Source: Dickeya lacustris (GTDB lineage Bacteria; Pseudomonadota; Gammaproteobacteria; Enterobacterales; Enterobacteriaceae). From it: DNA of 64,000 nt. The translations under genes were made by a program, and so were the position numbers. The notes under the pieces are model-generated. The model worked only from the letters and a program-made list of their open reading frames with translations. It did no database searches and had not been told where the DNA came from. The stretch is from assembly GCF_029635795.1 (NCBI RefSeq), contig NZ_CP114280.1, positions 3,162,001 to 3,226,000 of the forward strand, in the 5' to 3' direction. Positions within the stretch are counted from its first letter, which is position 1, and each line of letters begins with the position of its first letter. This document shows positions 21,866 to 33,022 of the stretch, piece by piece.

Positions 21866-24241
21866 TTAGAAGGCGCGCTGGTAAGGCAAAATGCCCGTTG
21901 CCAGCATTTTTCCTGTTCCCAGACTGTAGTTGCTACTCAACCCGCGTAACTCAAAGCTGAAGCCGACTTTGTTGTCATACACGCTTTGGTTAAGGTTGCT
22001 GTTCCATTTGGTAATTTTACGCTCATAGCCAACGTTGACCGCCCAACAGCAGGTGTTGTATTGCAGGCCGAGTTTCTGGTCAGCAGGCTGATTCGCTTTG
22101 GTATCGTAATAGTAAGCGCCGATAATCGCCCAGCGCTCTGACAGCGGCCAACTGGCGGTAGCGCCAACCTGAGAAATACCTTGCTGATAACCCGGATTTC
22201 TGATGTTAGGTAACATTGCCTGAATGTATTCGGCACTGGCGAAACGGTAATTCAACTGGAACATACGTTCGCCACCACCACGGTATTCCAGTACCGCATC
22301 ACCCAATGTGAAATTATTGATGCGTTTATCGTACTGAGCGCCGCCGCGTACGCCCCAGTTATCGGCGAATTTCCAATAGGCGTCGCCAGCCCAGGCCAGG
22401 CTGCCGCTGTCATTATTTTGGTCAATATTGGTGGATGTCCCGGTACGCGGGCGGTCAAAATAGTAAATCTGGCCGAGAGAGGCGTTAAACCGCTCCTCAA
22501 GCGCGCTGTCGTATAACCGGGTGGTGACGCCGCTCGATACCTGATTGGCTGAAGCGATACGATCCAGGCCACTGAAGGTTCTATCGCGGAACAAACCGGC
22601 GTAGTCAGCCTGCAACAATGTGGAGTCATAGGTACGAATGGATGACTGATTACGATATGGCACATACAGGTACTGCACGCGAGGTTCCAGCGTCTGGGTG
22701 TAGCCTGCCGCCCAGTCCATCTCGCGTTCAAACACCATTTTGCCGTCAGTTTTGAACTGCGGCATCACACGATTGGCGCTCTCTTTTAATGCCAGTGCCT
22801 CGGTGTTGTTGACGCCGCTGGCGAGGTATTTATCCAGATTTTCCTGCTGATAGTGGGTCGCCATCAGTTTGGTTTCGGTATTCAGGCTGGCCCATTTGTT
22901 GGCAATCGGCAGCGACAACGTCGGTTCGACATGGAAGCGGCTGGCGTCAGGGTAGACGGGGTTGACGTTGGTAAATTTCACCGCTTGACCATAGAGGTGG
23001 AAGTCAAACGGGCCGACATCGTTTTGATAGTAGTTGATATCAAGCTGCGGCATTGCGCGATACACATCCCGGCTCGCCAGACTGCTGAAAATCTGATATT
23101 GGCGCGTCGATAATGTGGCATCCCAATTCTGGTTGGCGTAGCCCAGGCTGAATTTTTGCGTGGCATAACCGTCAGTGGTATTACCGTAGAAAGAGTCGAG
23201 ATCGGTAAAATAGCTCGAGTCACTGACTTTGGTGTAATCCACGCCAAAACGCCAGACCTGGTCCATCACGCCGAAATGCTGCCAGTGGAACAGCCAGCGA
23301 GTATAGTCATCATCGGCGGCGTAGCCGGATTTGCCCGACATCACGTCATTTTTGTACTGCCTGTCGTTCTCCAGCCAGTCAAATTCAACCAGGCTAAAGC
23401 CAAAACGCGACAGGTGGCGGAACTCGTTTTGCCACTGCATACCACGGTTGGTCTGCACGTGTGGGGTAATGGTGGCGTCGTAATTTGGCGCAATGTTCCA
23501 GTAATAGGGTGTAATCAGCTCAAACCCATTGCTGCTGCCATATTTGGCATTGGGGATGAGAAAACCGGAGCGGCGTCTGTCACCCAACGGAAGTTGCATA
23601 TAGGGGCTGTAGAACACCGGGACACCGGCGATACGAAAGCGGGCATTCCAGATTTCAGCAACTTCTTCTTGTCTGTCCTGAATCACTTCCGAACCGACCA
23701 CACTCCAGCTATCATCTCCAGGCAGGCAAGACGTAAATGAGCCGTGATCCAAAATGGTATAGCGGTTATTCTCACGCATCTTCATCTTGTCGGCGTCGCC
23801 GCGCCCTTGACGGCCAACCATTTGATAGTTGCCGTTCTCCACGTCGGTGTCTTTCGTGTTCAGGTTAGACCAGGCTTTCGGGCCTTTGAGGATCACCTGA
23901 TTGTCATCGTAATGCGCATTGCCGATGGCGGTCACAGTACGGACAGGATCGGCCTGATTCGCCTGCGGCTTTTGGTTAAGCAACACCTGATCGGCGGTGA
24001 GGACACGGTTGCCTTGTTCAACGTAAACATTGCCTGAGAACACCGCATCGTTCGGATAGTTGGCCTGTGACTGGTCAGCGGTAATGTGAACCGGCAACTG
24101 GTTGGTGTCGCCCGCGACAAACGGACGGTTATACACGGGTACGCCCAACATGCACTGAGAGGCGAGATCGGCCAGCGCATGCTGGCTGTACAGCGCCGAC
24201 CCGATAAGCGAGGCCAGCAAGGTTGGAAGACTTTTTTTCAT
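21866..24241 (-). CDS. lptD: LPS-assembly outer-membrane protein LptD
   Basis: LptD with LptE inserts lipopolysaccharide into the outer leaflet of the outer membrane. I start at the ATG encoding [19 protein letters not shown], a clear signal peptide, giving 791 residues (E. coli 784). Reading further upstream adds 51 unconserved residues. The N-terminal beta-jellyroll (OstA/LptA-like; [20 protein letters not shown]) lies around residues 60-190. The beta-barrel begins with [20 protein letters not shown] and runs to the end. Cysteine pairs near residue 30 and residue 720 ([13 protein letters not shown]) match the essential interdomain disulfides. It heads the surA-pdxA-rsmA-apaGH operon. Confidence 0.97.
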   Translation of the reverse strand: MKKSLPTLLASLIGSALYSQHALADLASQCMLGVPVYNRPFVAGDTNQLPVHITADQSQANYPNDAVFSGNVYVEQGNRVLTADQVLLNQKPQANQADPVRTVTAIGNAHYDDNQVILKGPKAWSNLNTKDTDVENGNYQMVGRQGRGDADKMKMRENNRYTILDHGSFTSCLPGDDSWSVVGSEVIQDRQEEVAEIWNARFRIAGVPVFYSPYMQLPLGDRRRSGFLIPNAKYGSSNGFELITPYYWNIAPNYDATITPHVQTNRGMQWQNEFRHLSRFGFSLVEFDWLENDRQYKNDVMSGKSGYAADDDYTRWLFHWQHFGVMDQVWRFGVDYTKVSDSSYFTDLDSFYGNTTDGYATQKFSLGYANQNWDATLSTRQYQIFSSLASRDVYRAMPQLDINYYQNDVGPFDFHLYGQAVKFTNVNPVYPDASRFHVEPTLSLPIANKWASLNTETKLMATHYQQENLDKYLASGVNNTEALALKESANRVMPQFKTDGKMVFEREMDWAAGYTQTLEPRVQYLYVPYRNQSSIRTYDSTLLQADYAGLFRDRTFSGLDRIASANQVSSGVTTRLYDSALEERFNASLGQIYYFDRPRTGTSTNIDQNNDSGSLAWAGDAYWKFADNWGVRGGAQYDKRINNFTLGDAVLEYRGGGERMFQLNYRFASAEYIQAMLPNIRNPGYQQGISQVGATASWPLSERWAIIGAYYYDTKANQPADQKLGLQYNTCCWAVNVGYERKITKWNSNLNQSVYDNKVGFSFELRGLSSNYSLGTGKMLATGILPYQRAF

Positions 24242-24428
24242 ACGCAGTATCAGGTGTTCCGTCATCAGGGGCAGTATGCCGGCAAACGGCCAGAGACTTG
24301 ATATAACCACTGGCACGGTGCCAGTGCAAAATCCCCGCCATTTTCTATGCGTTGCCGTTAGGAGCAAAGATAAATGACGGGTATGATAAAGCAATTTTTA
24401 GCCGACGGCATGAGGATTTGAGGAGTAT

Positions 24429-25421
24429 ATGCAGTATTGGGGAAAGTTGCTGGGACTGGCGCTCGGGATTGTATCCAGCGCGGGGATCAGCGGGTTGATT
24501 ATCGGGCTCTTGCTAGGTCATTTGGTTGACAGAGCCCGGGCATCCCGTCAGCGCGACTTTTTTTCCGCACAGGCGACCCGTCAGGCATTATTCTGTCTCA
24601 CGACCTTTCAGGCGATGGGACATCTGGCGAAATCCAAGGGGCGGGTGACGGAGTCAGACATCCGTATCGCCACCAACATGATGGATAGGCTTGAGCTGTA
24701 TGGCGAAGCGCGCAATGCGGCGCAACAGGCGTTTCGCGAAGGCAAAGCCAGTCAGTTTCCGGTGCGAAACAAGCTGCGTAAACTGCGCGATGCCTGCATC
24801 GGCCGCTTTGATCTGATTCGCATGTTTCTTGAAATTCAATTGCAGGTCGCGTTTGTTGATGGCGCGCTGCACCCTAACGAGCGCCGGTTGCTGTATGTTT
24901 TTGCCGATGAGCTGGGCGTGACGCGCGAGCAGTTTGAACTGTTCATGCGCAATATGGAACGTAACAGCCAGTCGTCGCGCCAGGGGAATTATCAGTCGCG
25001 GCAGAACAGTTACCAATCCAAGCAAAATAATCAGTCACGGCAGAACAGCCAGTCGAGACAACAAGGGCAGTCTCAGCAGGGGAGTGGGAGTTCACAGTCA
25101 CAGAACAATAGCTATAACTCTTCTTCGCGTCAGGGGAATAAATCTTATCAGCGCTCGTATGGCGGGCAGTCTTATGGCCAGCGTCCGCCGGTGTCATCGC
25201 GCGGGCCTACGCTTGAGAGCGCCTGCCGCACGCTGGGCGTGCATACCAGCGATGATGCGGCGACGGTAAAACGGGCTTACCGCAAACTGATGAGTGAACA
25301 TCATCCCGATAAAATGATGGGCAAAGGGCTATCGCCCAGAATGATTGAAATGGCCAAGCGCAAAGCCCAGGACATTCAGGCTGCTTACGAATTCCTCAAA
25401 ACCCACAAGTTTTCCCGCTGA
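24429..25421 (+). CDS. djlA: Membrane-anchored DnaJ-like co-chaperone DjlA, expanded linker
   Basis: DjlA is an inner-membrane type III J protein that stimulates DnaK and influences Rcs signalling. It has one N-terminal membrane helix (residues 7-31), a TerB-like helical domain (about 55-175) and a C-terminal J domain (261-330) with HPD at 292-294. The linker, residues about 179-260, is almost entirely Gln, Ser, Asn, Gly, Arg and Tyr with repeated QSRQN-type units. This makes the protein 330 residues against about 271 in E. coli. It is divergent from lptD. Confidence 0.93.
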   Translation: MQYWGKLLGLALGIVSSAGISGLIIGLLLGHLVDRARASRQRDFFSAQATRQALFCLTTFQAMGHLAKSKGRVTESDIRIATNMMDRLELYGEARNAAQQAFREGKASQFPVRNKLRKLRDACIGRFDLIRMFLEIQLQVAFVDGALHPNERRLLYVFADELGVTREQFELFMRNMERNSQSSRQGNYQSRQNSYQSKQNNQSRQNSQSRQQGQSQQGSGSSQSQNNSYNSSSRQGNKSYQRSYGGQSYGQRPPVSSRGPTLESACRTLGVHTSDDAATVKRAYRKLMSEHHPDKMMGKGLSPRMIEMAKRKAQDIQAAYEFLKTHKFSR

Positions 25422-25486
25422 CGCCCTGCGCGTTTCCCCACTGTCATCCTGTTGTTAACGAGACACGTCATCGTGCCGGACGCGCT

Positions 25487-26140
25487 TTAAAAGTCGGCTT
25501 CGCAGCGAAAATGCATCGGTGTGGCGAATGCCGGATGCGTGATAGCCAGCTCTTGAGCATGCAGTAACAGCCTTGGGGCCCGCGCCAGCGCCTCGGGCGA
25601 GGCATAAAACCCGTCGCCTAAAATCGGGTGGCCGAGCGCCAGCATATGTACCCGCAACTGGTGCGAACGTCCGGTAATCGGCATTAGGTTGACGCGAGTG
25701 GTGCCATCATCATCGCGCGAGAGAACCTGATAGGCGGTCTGAGCGGGTTTGCCCTGCTCGAAGCAGACTTTCTGTTTGGGGCGATTCGGCCAGTCACAAA
25801 TCAGCGGCAGGTCTATCAGCCCTTCATCCTGCTCAAGATGGCCAAACACGCGTGCGACATAGGATTTCTTCGGCTCTCGTTCGCGAAACTGCCGTTTAAG
25901 CTCGCGCTCGGCGGCCTTGGTCAGCGCCACGGCTATTACGCCGCTGGTCGCCATATCGAGCCGATGTACGGATTCGGCGGCGGGAAAATCGGCCTGAATG
26001 CGGCTCATGATGCTGTCTTTGTGTTCCTCGGCCCGACCCGGCACTGAGAGCAGGCCGCTCGGTTTATTCACGACCATAATATGCGGGTCTTGATACAGAA
26101 TATGTAACCAGGGATCGCGCGGCGGATTGTAGGGGTGCAT
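25487..26140 (-). CDS. rluA: tRNA/23S rRNA pseudouridine synthase RluA
   Basis: RluA makes pseudouridine 746 in 23S rRNA and pseudouridine 32 in several tRNAs. The 217 residues match E. coli RluA (219). The catalytic Asp is in VHRLDMATSGV near residue 60, preceded by VVNKPSGLLSVPG. ITGRSHQLRVHM near residue 160 forms the C-terminal family motif. It is transcribed in the same direction as rapA, 65 bp downstream of its stop, and converges on djlA. Confidence 0.95.
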   Translation of the reverse strand: MHPYNPPRDPWLHILYQDPHIMVVNKPSGLLSVPGRAEEHKDSIMSRIQADFPAAESVHRLDMATSGVIAVALTKAAERELKRQFREREPKKSYVARVFGHLEQDEGLIDLPLICDWPNRPKQKVCFEQGKPAQTAYQVLSRDDDGTTRVNLMPITGRSHQLRVHMLALGHPILGDGFYASPEALARAPRLLLHAQELAITHPAFATPMHFRCEADF

Positions 26141-26205
26141 GACAACTCCGACAGCGCGGCACGTCAGTGACGTTGCCGCGCGTATATATAGACAACCGAT
26201 GGCGT

Positions 26206-29109
26206 TTACTGATGCGCCACCATCACCAGGCGGATAGCATCGAGACGCCAGTTGGCCTGTTGCAGGTTTTGCAGCACCTGTTCACGCTGTTCTTCCAGCG
26301 CCTCGAGTTCGTCATCACGAATATTCGGGTTGACGGCTTTCAGCGCTTGCAGACGTTCAAGTTCGCGGCGGAGTTCGGTATCGGCACGGTTTTTCGCTTC
26401 GGTGATGAGCACCTGCGCCTGTGCATCCACCACGGGCTGGGCTTTTTGCAGCATGGCATGGACATCATCTTGTACCGCATTCACCAGCTTGCTGGAGGTA
26501 TGACGGTTCACCGCGCTCAACTGGCGATTGAAACTTTCAAACTCCACCTGAGCGGCCAGATTGGTGCCTTTGCGATCGAGCAGTACGCGAATCGGCGTCG
26601 GTGGCAGGAAGCGGGTCAGTTGCAGTTTTTTCGGTGCCTGCGCTTCAACCACATACACCAGCTCCGTCAGCAAGGTGCCAACCGGCAAGGCTTTATTTTT
26701 CAGCAGCGAGACGGCGCAACTGCCGGTGTCGCCGGAGAGCACCAGATCCAGCCCGTTACGAATCAGCGGGTGCTCCCAACTGACGAACTGGGCATCTTCG
26801 CGCGACAGCGCCTGCTCGCGGTCAAAGGTAATGGTGCAACCATCCTGCGGCAAGCCGGGGAAATCCGGCACCAGCATATGATCCGATGGCGTCAGCACTA
26901 TCAGGTTGTCACTGCGGTCATCCTGATGGATACCGATGATATCAAACAGGTTGAGGGCAAAATTGACCAGACCGACATCATCATCCTGCTCGGCGATTGC
27001 CGCAGCCAGCGCCTGAGCCTGCTCACCGCCATTGGAGTGCAGTTCCAGCAGGCGGTCACGCCCCTGTTCCAGTTGTGCCTTGAGCTGGTCATGTTGCTGG
27101 CGACAGGTGTGGATGAGCTCATCAAGCCCGTCGGTTTCGGTGGGTTTCGCCAGCAGCGTAATCAACTGTTCATGGTGCTTATCATAAATGGTGCGACCGG
27201 TCGGGCAGGTGTGCTCGAAGGCATCGAGCCCTTCGTGATACCAGCGTACCAGCAATGCCTGCGCGGTATTTTCCAGATACGGCACCATAATCTGGATGTC
27301 ACGGCTCTGGCCGATACGATCCAAACGACCGATGCGTTGCTCCAGCAGATCCGGGTTAAACGGCAGATCAAACATGATCAGATGGCTGGCGAACTGGAAG
27401 TTGCGGCCCTCGGAGCCTATCTCGGAACAGATAAGCACCTGTGCGCCGTCTTCGGCGGAGGCGAAATACGCTGCCGCCCGGTCACGCTCGAGAATCGATA
27501 GCCCTTCGTGGAACACGGCGGCACGAATCGCTTCGCGGGTGCGCAGCACTTGTTCGAGTTGCAGCGCGGTGGCGGCTTTGGCGCAGATAACCAGCACTTT
27601 TTCATCACGGTGGCTGGTGAGGAAATCCAGCATCCATTCAACGCGCGGGTCAAAGCTCCACCATGTCGCGTTATCATCTTCAAATTGCTGATAAATTTGT
27701 TCCGGGTAGAGCATGTCGCGGGCGCAGTCTTCCGCTGATTTACGCGCATTCATGATACCGGCGACGCGCATCGCGGTTTGATACTGCGTCGGCAGCGGCA
27801 GTTTTATCTGGTGCAGCTCGCGTTTCGGGAAGCCTTTTACCCCCTGGCGGGTATTACGGAACAGCACCCGGCTGGTGCCGTGGCGGTCCATCAGCATGGC
27901 TATCAGCTCCTGACGGGCGCTGATAGCATCCTCACGCTCGCTGGCGATGGATTTCAGCAGCGGCTCGATATCCTGCTCGCCCAGCATGTCGCTTAACATG
28001 TTGCGCTGCGCATCGCTGATAGGCTCACCGCCCAGCAGCAAGCTGACGGCATCCGCCACCGGGCGGTAGTGCTGTTGTTCGGCGACAAATTCCTGATAAT
28101 CGTGGAAGCGATCCGGGTCAAGCAGGCGCAGGCGGGCAAAGTGGCTTTCCTGCCCTAACTGCTCTGGCGTTGCGGTCAACAGCAAGACTGCGGGCGTGAC
28201 CTCGGCGAGCTTCTCAATGGCGCGGTAAGCCGCACTCGGTGCCGCTTCACTCCAGGCCAGATGGTGCGCTTCATCGACCACCAGCAAGTCCCATTCGGCA
28301 TCCTGTAACTGTTCAAAGCGCGAGGGGTTGCGGCGCACAAAATCGAGCGAGCAGATGATTAACTGCTCGGTTTCAAACGGGTTGTCGCTGTCCAGACGCG
28401 CTTCGGCGTAACGCTCGTCATCAAACAGAGAAAACAGCAAGTTAAACCGGCGCAGCATCTCCACCAGCCACTGATGCTGCAAGGTTTCCGGCACCACTAT
28501 CAGCACGCGCTCGGCGCGTCCGGCCAGCAGTTGCTGGTGGATAATCATGCCTGCTTCAATGGTTTTACCCAACCCTACTTCATCAGCCAGCAGCACGCGT
28601 GGCGCGTGGCGCTGGCCCACTTCACGGGCAATGTACAACTGATGCGGGATAAGGCTGGCGCGCATACCGCGCAGGCCACCCCACGGCTGCAATGCCTGCG
28701 CGTGCTGGTGCAGGCGGGCGCGGTAGCGCAGCGCAAAGCGGTCCATCCGGTCTATCTGCCCGGCAAACAGCCGGTCTTGCGGCTTATTAAAGGTGAGTTT
28801 GCTGTCTAAAAAGACTTCGCGCAGCTCGGCGGAGTCTTGCGTATCCAGCCGCTGGCCGATATAGGTGCGCAGGCCATTCTCGTCACGAATATCGTCAACC
28901 TGTAACTGCCAGCCCTCATGGCTGGTGACGGTATCGCCGGGATTGAACATCACGCGGGTGATGGGGGCGTCATTTCTGGCATAGAGGCGGTTTTCGCCGC
29001 TGGCGGGAAACAGCAACGTCACCATACGGGCATCCATCGCTACTACCGTACCCAATCCCAAATCGCTTTCTGTGTCGCTTATCCAGCGTTGACCAAGTGT
29101 AAAAGGCAT
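26206..29109 (-). CDS. rapA: RNA polymerase-associated ATPase RapA (HepA)
   Basis: RapA is a Swi2/Snf2-type ATPase that binds RNA polymerase and helps it recycle. I choose the ATG at 29109 ([16 protein letters not shown]), which aligns with the E. coli start and gives 967 residues; the frame extends upstream without conservation. ADEVGLGKT is the Walker A motif near residue 170, and [11 protein letters not shown] is motif II near residue 280. The helicase C-terminal signature [11 protein letters not shown] is near residue 595. The N-terminal Tudor-like region and the C-terminal RapA-specific domain are complete. Confidence 0.97.
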   Translation of the reverse strand: MPFTLGQRWISDTESDLGLGTVVAMDARMVTLLFPASGENRLYARNDAPITRVMFNPGDTVTSHEGWQLQVDDIRDENGLRTYIGQRLDTQDSAELREVFLDSKLTFNKPQDRLFAGQIDRMDRFALRYRARLHQHAQALQPWGGLRGMRASLIPHQLYIAREVGQRHAPRVLLADEVGLGKTIEAGMIIHQQLLAGRAERVLIVVPETLQHQWLVEMLRRFNLLFSLFDDERYAEARLDSDNPFETEQLIICSLDFVRRNPSRFEQLQDAEWDLLVVDEAHHLAWSEAAPSAAYRAIEKLAEVTPAVLLLTATPEQLGQESHFARLRLLDPDRFHDYQEFVAEQQHYRPVADAVSLLLGGEPISDAQRNMLSDMLGEQDIEPLLKSIASEREDAISARQELIAMLMDRHGTSRVLFRNTRQGVKGFPKRELHQIKLPLPTQYQTAMRVAGIMNARKSAEDCARDMLYPEQIYQQFEDDNATWWSFDPRVEWMLDFLTSHRDEKVLVICAKAATALQLEQVLRTREAIRAAVFHEGLSILERDRAAAYFASAEDGAQVLICSEIGSEGRNFQFASHLIMFDLPFNPDLLEQRIGRLDRIGQSRDIQIMVPYLENTAQALLVRWYHEGLDAFEHTCPTGRTIYDKHHEQLITLLAKPTETDGLDELIHTCRQQHDQLKAQLEQGRDRLLELHSNGGEQAQALAAAIAEQDDDVGLVNFALNLFDIIGIHQDDRSDNLIVLTPSDHMLVPDFPGLPQDGCTITFDREQALSREDAQFVSWEHPLIRNGLDLVLSGDTGSCAVSLLKNKALPVGTLLTELVYVVEAQAPKKLQLTRFLPPTPIRVLLDRKGTNLAAQVEFESFNRQLSAVNRHTSSKLVNAVQDDVHAMLQKAQPVVDAQAQVLITEAKNRADTELRRELERLQALKAVNPNIRDDELEALEEQREQVLQNLQQANWRLDAIRLVMVAHQ

Positions 29110-29321
29110 AAATTCTAAACTCGATACTCGTCGTTGTCGGAGAATGTGTTGACCGGGGTCGCGCCCCTCATCTGGCAATACCTGTCCTGCCGTGCGCAAC
29201 ACGCCGTGGGCGATGTCGGGCATAGCGGGTAGTACGGGGATGGGAAACGCCTGATATTTTGAAAGGGCGCTATGGTACTGGATGGTGGCCTGTTCGTCAC
29301 CTGTCAGGCAGCAGCATCACA

Positions 29322-31694
29322 TTAAAATAGCCCCATTTGTCCGGTAATCAGTGTAGCAAAATCATCGTGCAGGAAGGGTAAAATTGCATCAGCCACCGGC
29401 TGAAGCTGTTTTTCGACGTAATGGCTGTAGTCGAGCGCGGAGCGGCGGTTCTCTAGCGGTTCCGGGCCGTTGACGGTAATGACATAGCTTATCCAGCCGC
29501 CGTTTTGATATTGCAGCGGCCTGTCGTGCTGGCGGTTGTAGTCGTCGGCCATGCGTGCCGCGCGCACCTGCGGTGGCACATTGCGCTGATAGTCGCTGAG
29601 TTTGTGGCGCAGGCGTTTGCGGTAGACCAGCCATGAATCATGCTCGCCACTGAGTGTGCGCTGCACGAACGCTCGCAGCCAGTCCTGATAGGGCTCGCGG
29701 TGGAATATGCGCTGGTAGAGTTGCTGCTGGAACTGTTGCGCCAGCGGCGTCCAGTCGGAGCGCACCGTTTCCAGCCCTTTAAATACCATCTGTTCGCCTT
29801 GCGCACTGTGTATCAACCCGGCGTAGCGTTTTTTGCTGCCAAGCTCGGCACCGCGAATGGTCGGCATTAAAAAGCGCTGGAAATGGGTCTCATACTCCAG
29901 CTCCAGCGCGCTGGTGAGCCCATGCTGTTGAAATAAGTGCTGTTGCCACCAGCGGTTGACGTGTTCTGCCAGTTCCTGGCCAATCGCATCTGCGGCGGCG
30001 TTACTGTGCGCTTGCTTAAGCCAGACGAATGTCGAATCGGTATCGCCGTAGATGACCTGATAGCCCCTGGCTTGAATCAGCGCCCGCGTCTGGCGCATGA
30101 TGTCGTGGCCGCGTAGGGTAATCGATGAGGCGAGGCGAGGGTCGAAAAAGCGGCAGCCGCTGGAGCCGAGCACGCCATAAAACGCATTCATGATGATTTT
30201 CAGCGCCTGCGACAGCGGCTTGTCGCCGTGCTGTTTGGCCAGGTCGCGTTGCTGCCAGATAGCGGCCACAATCGCAGGCAGGCAGTGGTGCTGGCGGGAA
30301 AACCGGGCACCGAGAAAACCGGCCACGGAGTGCTGTTCATCAGCCTGCTGTAAGCCGGTAATCAACCCGACCGGGTCTATCAAAAAGGTGCGGATAATCG
30401 AGGGGTAGAGGCTTTTGTAGTCCAATACCAGCACCGAGTCGTAGAGACCGGGGCGCGAGTCCATTACATAGCCGCCTGGGCTTGCCTGCGGCGGCACCTC
30501 GCCAAGATTGGGGGCGGCGAAACCGGCGCGGTGCATACGCGGCAGGTACAGGTGGGTGAAGGCGGCCACCGAGCCGCCGCTGCGGTCGGCGGCTAACCCG
30601 GTAACACTGGCGCGCGCCAGTAAAAACGGCAGCAAGTGCGTGTGTTCGATAATGCGTGTCACCAGCTCACAATCTTTCAGGTTATAGTGCGCCAGCGCCG
30701 GTTTATTGTGGGCGAAGCGCTGCTCTATCTCATCCAGCCGTTGATAGGGGTTCTCGCTGGCTTTGCCTTCGCCAAGCAGCGTTTGCGCGACAAATTCCAG
30801 GCTAAAAGACGCAAAATGCCAGCTGGCGGATTTCAGCGCCTCAATGCCATCGACAATCAAACGGCCCGGCGCACTGGCGAAAAAGTGCCCCTGCCGGTAG
30901 CCGTGCTCCCGCCATTCCAGCGCCTGTGCGTGACGCCCAAGGCGCAGTGGGATGTGATAGCGCTCGGCGTGTTGTTGCAATACCCGTAAGTCAAACTGCA
31001 CCAGATTCCAGCCGAGGATCACGTCCGGGTCATAGGTTGCCAGCCACTGATTGAGTTTTTCCAGCAGTTGCGGGCGGCTGGCGACATAATCGAGCGTCAG
31101 GCCAGCGGCCTCATCCGCCTGACCGTTGGGTGGCCCCAGCATAAAAACCTGACGCTGCCCGCACCCCTCAAGCCCAATGCAGTACAGCTCGCCGTGGCGA
31201 CTGGTTTCTATATCCAGCGACACGGTTTTAAGCGTCGGCTGATAGCCAGAGGCAGGCTTAAGACGGGTATTTTCCAGCACGCCGCTGGCAGAGGGTTCAC
31301 CGCTAAACCACACCGGCGCGGTGATAAAGCGCTCCATCAAAAAGCGCTCTGGCGGGCGGATATCAGCTTCATACACCGCGATATCTGCCTCGCGCAGCTG
31401 TTTTTCGATACGCAGTAACTGGCGGTATTGCTGGCAATACAGCCCCAGCAGCGGCTCGTGGTGAAAACTCTGTAGCGGCACCGGGCGCAATTGCCAGTGA
31501 CGTTCGTGGCGCAACATGCGCCTGATAAGCGCCTGGTGACGTAACGGAACGAAGGCTATCGCTTGCTGCATCGGCAAGCGAACCTGACAGGGGCCATCGT
31601 CTGTGGCCAGCCAGCAATCGACCTGAATACCAGCGGGGGTATCCTGCCAATGGCGGGTTAACACAAAGCCTTGCCGGGGAGAGGTAATGCTCAT
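29322..31694 (-). CDS. polB: DNA polymerase II
   Basis: Pol II is the SOS-inducible family B polymerase used in translesion synthesis and replication restart. The protein has about 790 residues (E. coli 783). Exonuclease motif I is [11 protein letters not shown] near residue 155. Polymerase motif A is [13 protein letters not shown] near 420, motif B includes [16 protein letters not shown] near 500, and motif C is IYGDTDSTF near 545. Either the ATG at 31694 or the GTG one codon upstream could start it. It is divergent from dedA; the araBAD genes that separate these in E. coli are absent. Confidence 0.95.
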   Translation of the reverse strand: MSITSPRQGFVLTRHWQDTPAGIQVDCWLATDDGPCQVRLPMQQAIAFVPLRHQALIRRMLRHERHWQLRPVPLQSFHHEPLLGLYCQQYRQLLRIEKQLREADIAVYEADIRPPERFLMERFITAPVWFSGEPSASGVLENTRLKPASGYQPTLKTVSLDIETSRHGELYCIGLEGCGQRQVFMLGPPNGQADEAAGLTLDYVASRPQLLEKLNQWLATYDPDVILGWNLVQFDLRVLQQHAERYHIPLRLGRHAQALEWREHGYRQGHFFASAPGRLIVDGIEALKSASWHFASFSLEFVAQTLLGEGKASENPYQRLDEIEQRFAHNKPALAHYNLKDCELVTRIIEHTHLLPFLLARASVTGLAADRSGGSVAAFTHLYLPRMHRAGFAAPNLGEVPPQASPGGYVMDSRPGLYDSVLVLDYKSLYPSIIRTFLIDPVGLITGLQQADEQHSVAGFLGARFSRQHHCLPAIVAAIWQQRDLAKQHGDKPLSQALKIIMNAFYGVLGSSGCRFFDPRLASSITLRGHDIMRQTRALIQARGYQVIYGDTDSTFVWLKQAHSNAAADAIGQELAEHVNRWWQQHLFQQHGLTSALELEYETHFQRFLMPTIRGAELGSKKRYAGLIHSAQGEQMVFKGLETVRSDWTPLAQQFQQQLYQRIFHREPYQDWLRAFVQRTLSGEHDSWLVYRKRLRHKLSDYQRNVPPQVRAARMADDYNRQHDRPLQYQNGGWISYVITVNGPEPLENRRSALDYSHYVEKQLQPVADAILPFLHDDFATLITGQMGLF

Positions 31695-31748
31695 CACATG
31701 TCGTCAGGGTTAGGTTGTCAGAGTCAAAAATCTACGGTGTAGAAAATT

Positions 31749-31764
31749 ATGGGTATTTATACAG
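31749..31764 (-). promoter_or_regulatory. Possible LexA box upstream of polB
   Basis: On the polB strand the sequence CTGTATAAATACCCAT has a perfect left LexA half-site (TACTGTATA context) but a poor right half. The E. coli polB box is also degenerate, and the site lies 52 bp before the polB start. Weak evidence beyond position. Confidence 0.35.
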
Positions 31765-31914
31765 TATCTGTCCAGTTATGCCTGTGCCTGACAACGCTCT
31801 GGCGTGATACATCCCATTGCTATTCATCCCACTGCTATTATCGGCCATCGTTTGCCGCTTTCCTGCTATCATCCCGTTATCTTCGTTCATAAAAAAGCAG
31901 AAATGTAGAGATTT

Positions 31915-32682
31915 ATGGAAGCCTGGCTGGAACATTTGATAACACAATCACTGGCCTATTCGCTGACGGCGGTGCTGCTGGTCGCGTTTCTGGAGTCACT
32001 GGCGCTGGTGGGGTTGCTGTTGCCCGGCACGCTGATGATGGCTTCACTCGGCGCGCTTATCGGCAGCGGCAACATGGGGCTTTACCCGGCCTGGGGCATG
32101 GGGATTGTCGGTTGCCTGCTGGGGGACTGGATTTCCTATTTCATCGGCTGGCGTTTTAAAGACCGGCTGCATAGCTGGTCATTTTTGCAAAAGCATCGCG
32201 CTTATCTGTACCGCACGGAAAAAATGCTGCATCACCACAGTATGGCGACGATTCTGGTCGGGCGGTTTTTTGGCCCGACGCGGCCGCTGATTCCGATGGT
32301 GGCGGGTATGCTGGAGCTTTCGCCCCGGCGTTTTGCGCTGCCGAATATTCTCGGTTGCCTCACCTGGCCGCCGGTGTATCTGCTGCCCGGCATTCTGGCG
32401 GGTGTGGCTATCGATATTCCTGCGCAGGCCGATAGCGGCAGCTTTAAGTGGTTGCTGTTGGTGACGGCGGTGTTGCTGTGGTGCGCGGGCTGGCTGCTGT
32501 GGCGTTGGTGGCGCGTCCCTCGTGGGGACGATGCCGCGTCAACCGGCGGGTTGACGGCGTCACGTCTGCGCTGGCTGGCACCCCTGTTATCGGTTATCGC
32601 CGCCGTTAGTCTGTGGCAACTGTGGCAGCATCCGTTGATGCCGGTGTACCGGCGTTTGCTGTGGCAGATTTTGCATGGATAA
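31915..32682 (+). CDS. yabI: DedA-family membrane protein (YabI-like)
   Basis: DedA proteins are inner-membrane proteins implicated in undecaprenyl-phosphate/lipid flipping and in proton-gradient homeostasis. This 255-residue member has the family core ESLALVGLLLPGTLMM near residue 25. FGPTRPLIPMVAG near residue 115 contains the conserved re-entrant-loop residues. Further hydrophobic segments follow, and the C-terminal membrane region is longer than in minimal DedA proteins. E. coli yabI sits in the same relation to thiQ, but here ilvBN lies between. Exact transport substrate is inferred from family. Confidence 0.9.
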   Translation: MEAWLEHLITQSLAYSLTAVLLVAFLESLALVGLLLPGTLMMASLGALIGSGNMGLYPAWGMGIVGCLLGDWISYFIGWRFKDRLHSWSFLQKHRAYLYRTEKMLHHHSMATILVGRFFGPTRPLIPMVAGMLELSPRRFALPNILGCLTWPPVYLLPGILAGVAIDIPAQADSGSFKWLLLVTAVLLWCAGWLLWRWWRVPRGDDAASTGGLTASRLRWLAPLLSVIAAVSLWQLWQHPLMPVYRRLLWQILHG

Positions 32683-32692
32683 ATGAGCCGGA

Positions 32693-32717
32693 GCGATACC
32701 GGTTTGCCCGGTATCGC
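32693..32717. other. Perfect hairpin between convergent dedA and ilvN
   Basis: GCGATACCGG / CCGGTATCGC, a 10-bp perfect stem with 5-nt loop, begins 10 bp after the dedA stop and ends 8 bp before the ilvN stop. There is no T-run on either strand. Possible bidirectional transcription end. Confidence 0.55.
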
Positions 32718-32725
32718 GCCCGAGG

Positions 32726-33019
32726 TTAGCGGTAGAATTCCGCCACCTGATCAAAAATTCGCATCTCTTCGCCGTGGCGCGTTACCTGCAACACGTCTTC
32801 CAGCTTTTCTACCTGACTTATCATCTGTGGCAGGCGTTGATCGTCTTTCACCAACAGCCAAATGCGGCTCTGCTCGCTGTCTGGCAGCGGCATACACATA
32901 ATGCCTTCGACGTTAAAGGCGCGGCGGGCAAATAAGCCACAGACATGCGACATTACGCCGGGGTGGTTGCGCACGGAAAGCTCAAGTGTCACCTGCGCGG
33001 GAATAGTCGGGGTCGTCAT
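32726..33019 (-). CDS. ilvN: Acetolactate synthase isozyme I, regulatory subunit
   Basis: IlvN is the valine-binding regulatory subunit of acetolactate synthase I. The 97-residue protein is one ACT domain: [20 protein letters not shown], then [11 protein letters not shown] and RIWLLVKDD. The length fits IlvN (96 in E. coli) and not IlvH, which is about 163. It follows ilvB after 3 bp and is the last gene of the ivbL-ilvBN operon. Confidence 0.95.
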   Translation of the reverse strand: MTTPTIPAQVTLELSVRNHPGVMSHVCGLFARRAFNVEGIMCMPLPDSEQSRIWLLVKDDQRLPQMISQVEKLEDVLQVTRHGEEMRIFDQVAEFYR

Positions 33020-33022
33020 GAT

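Noticed and set aside
26167-27501. 444-codon open frame on the plus strand
   Set aside because: Antisense to rapA, low-complexity Gln/Arg-rich translation, no ribosome-binding site or known domain.
29115-29300. 61-codon frame between rapA and polB
   Set aside because: No family resemblance and no clear ribosome-binding site; probably the untranslated leader of rapA.
32693-32717. Hairpin between dedA and ilvN as an intrinsic terminator
   Set aside because: No T-run on either strand, so it is listed only as a hairpin.
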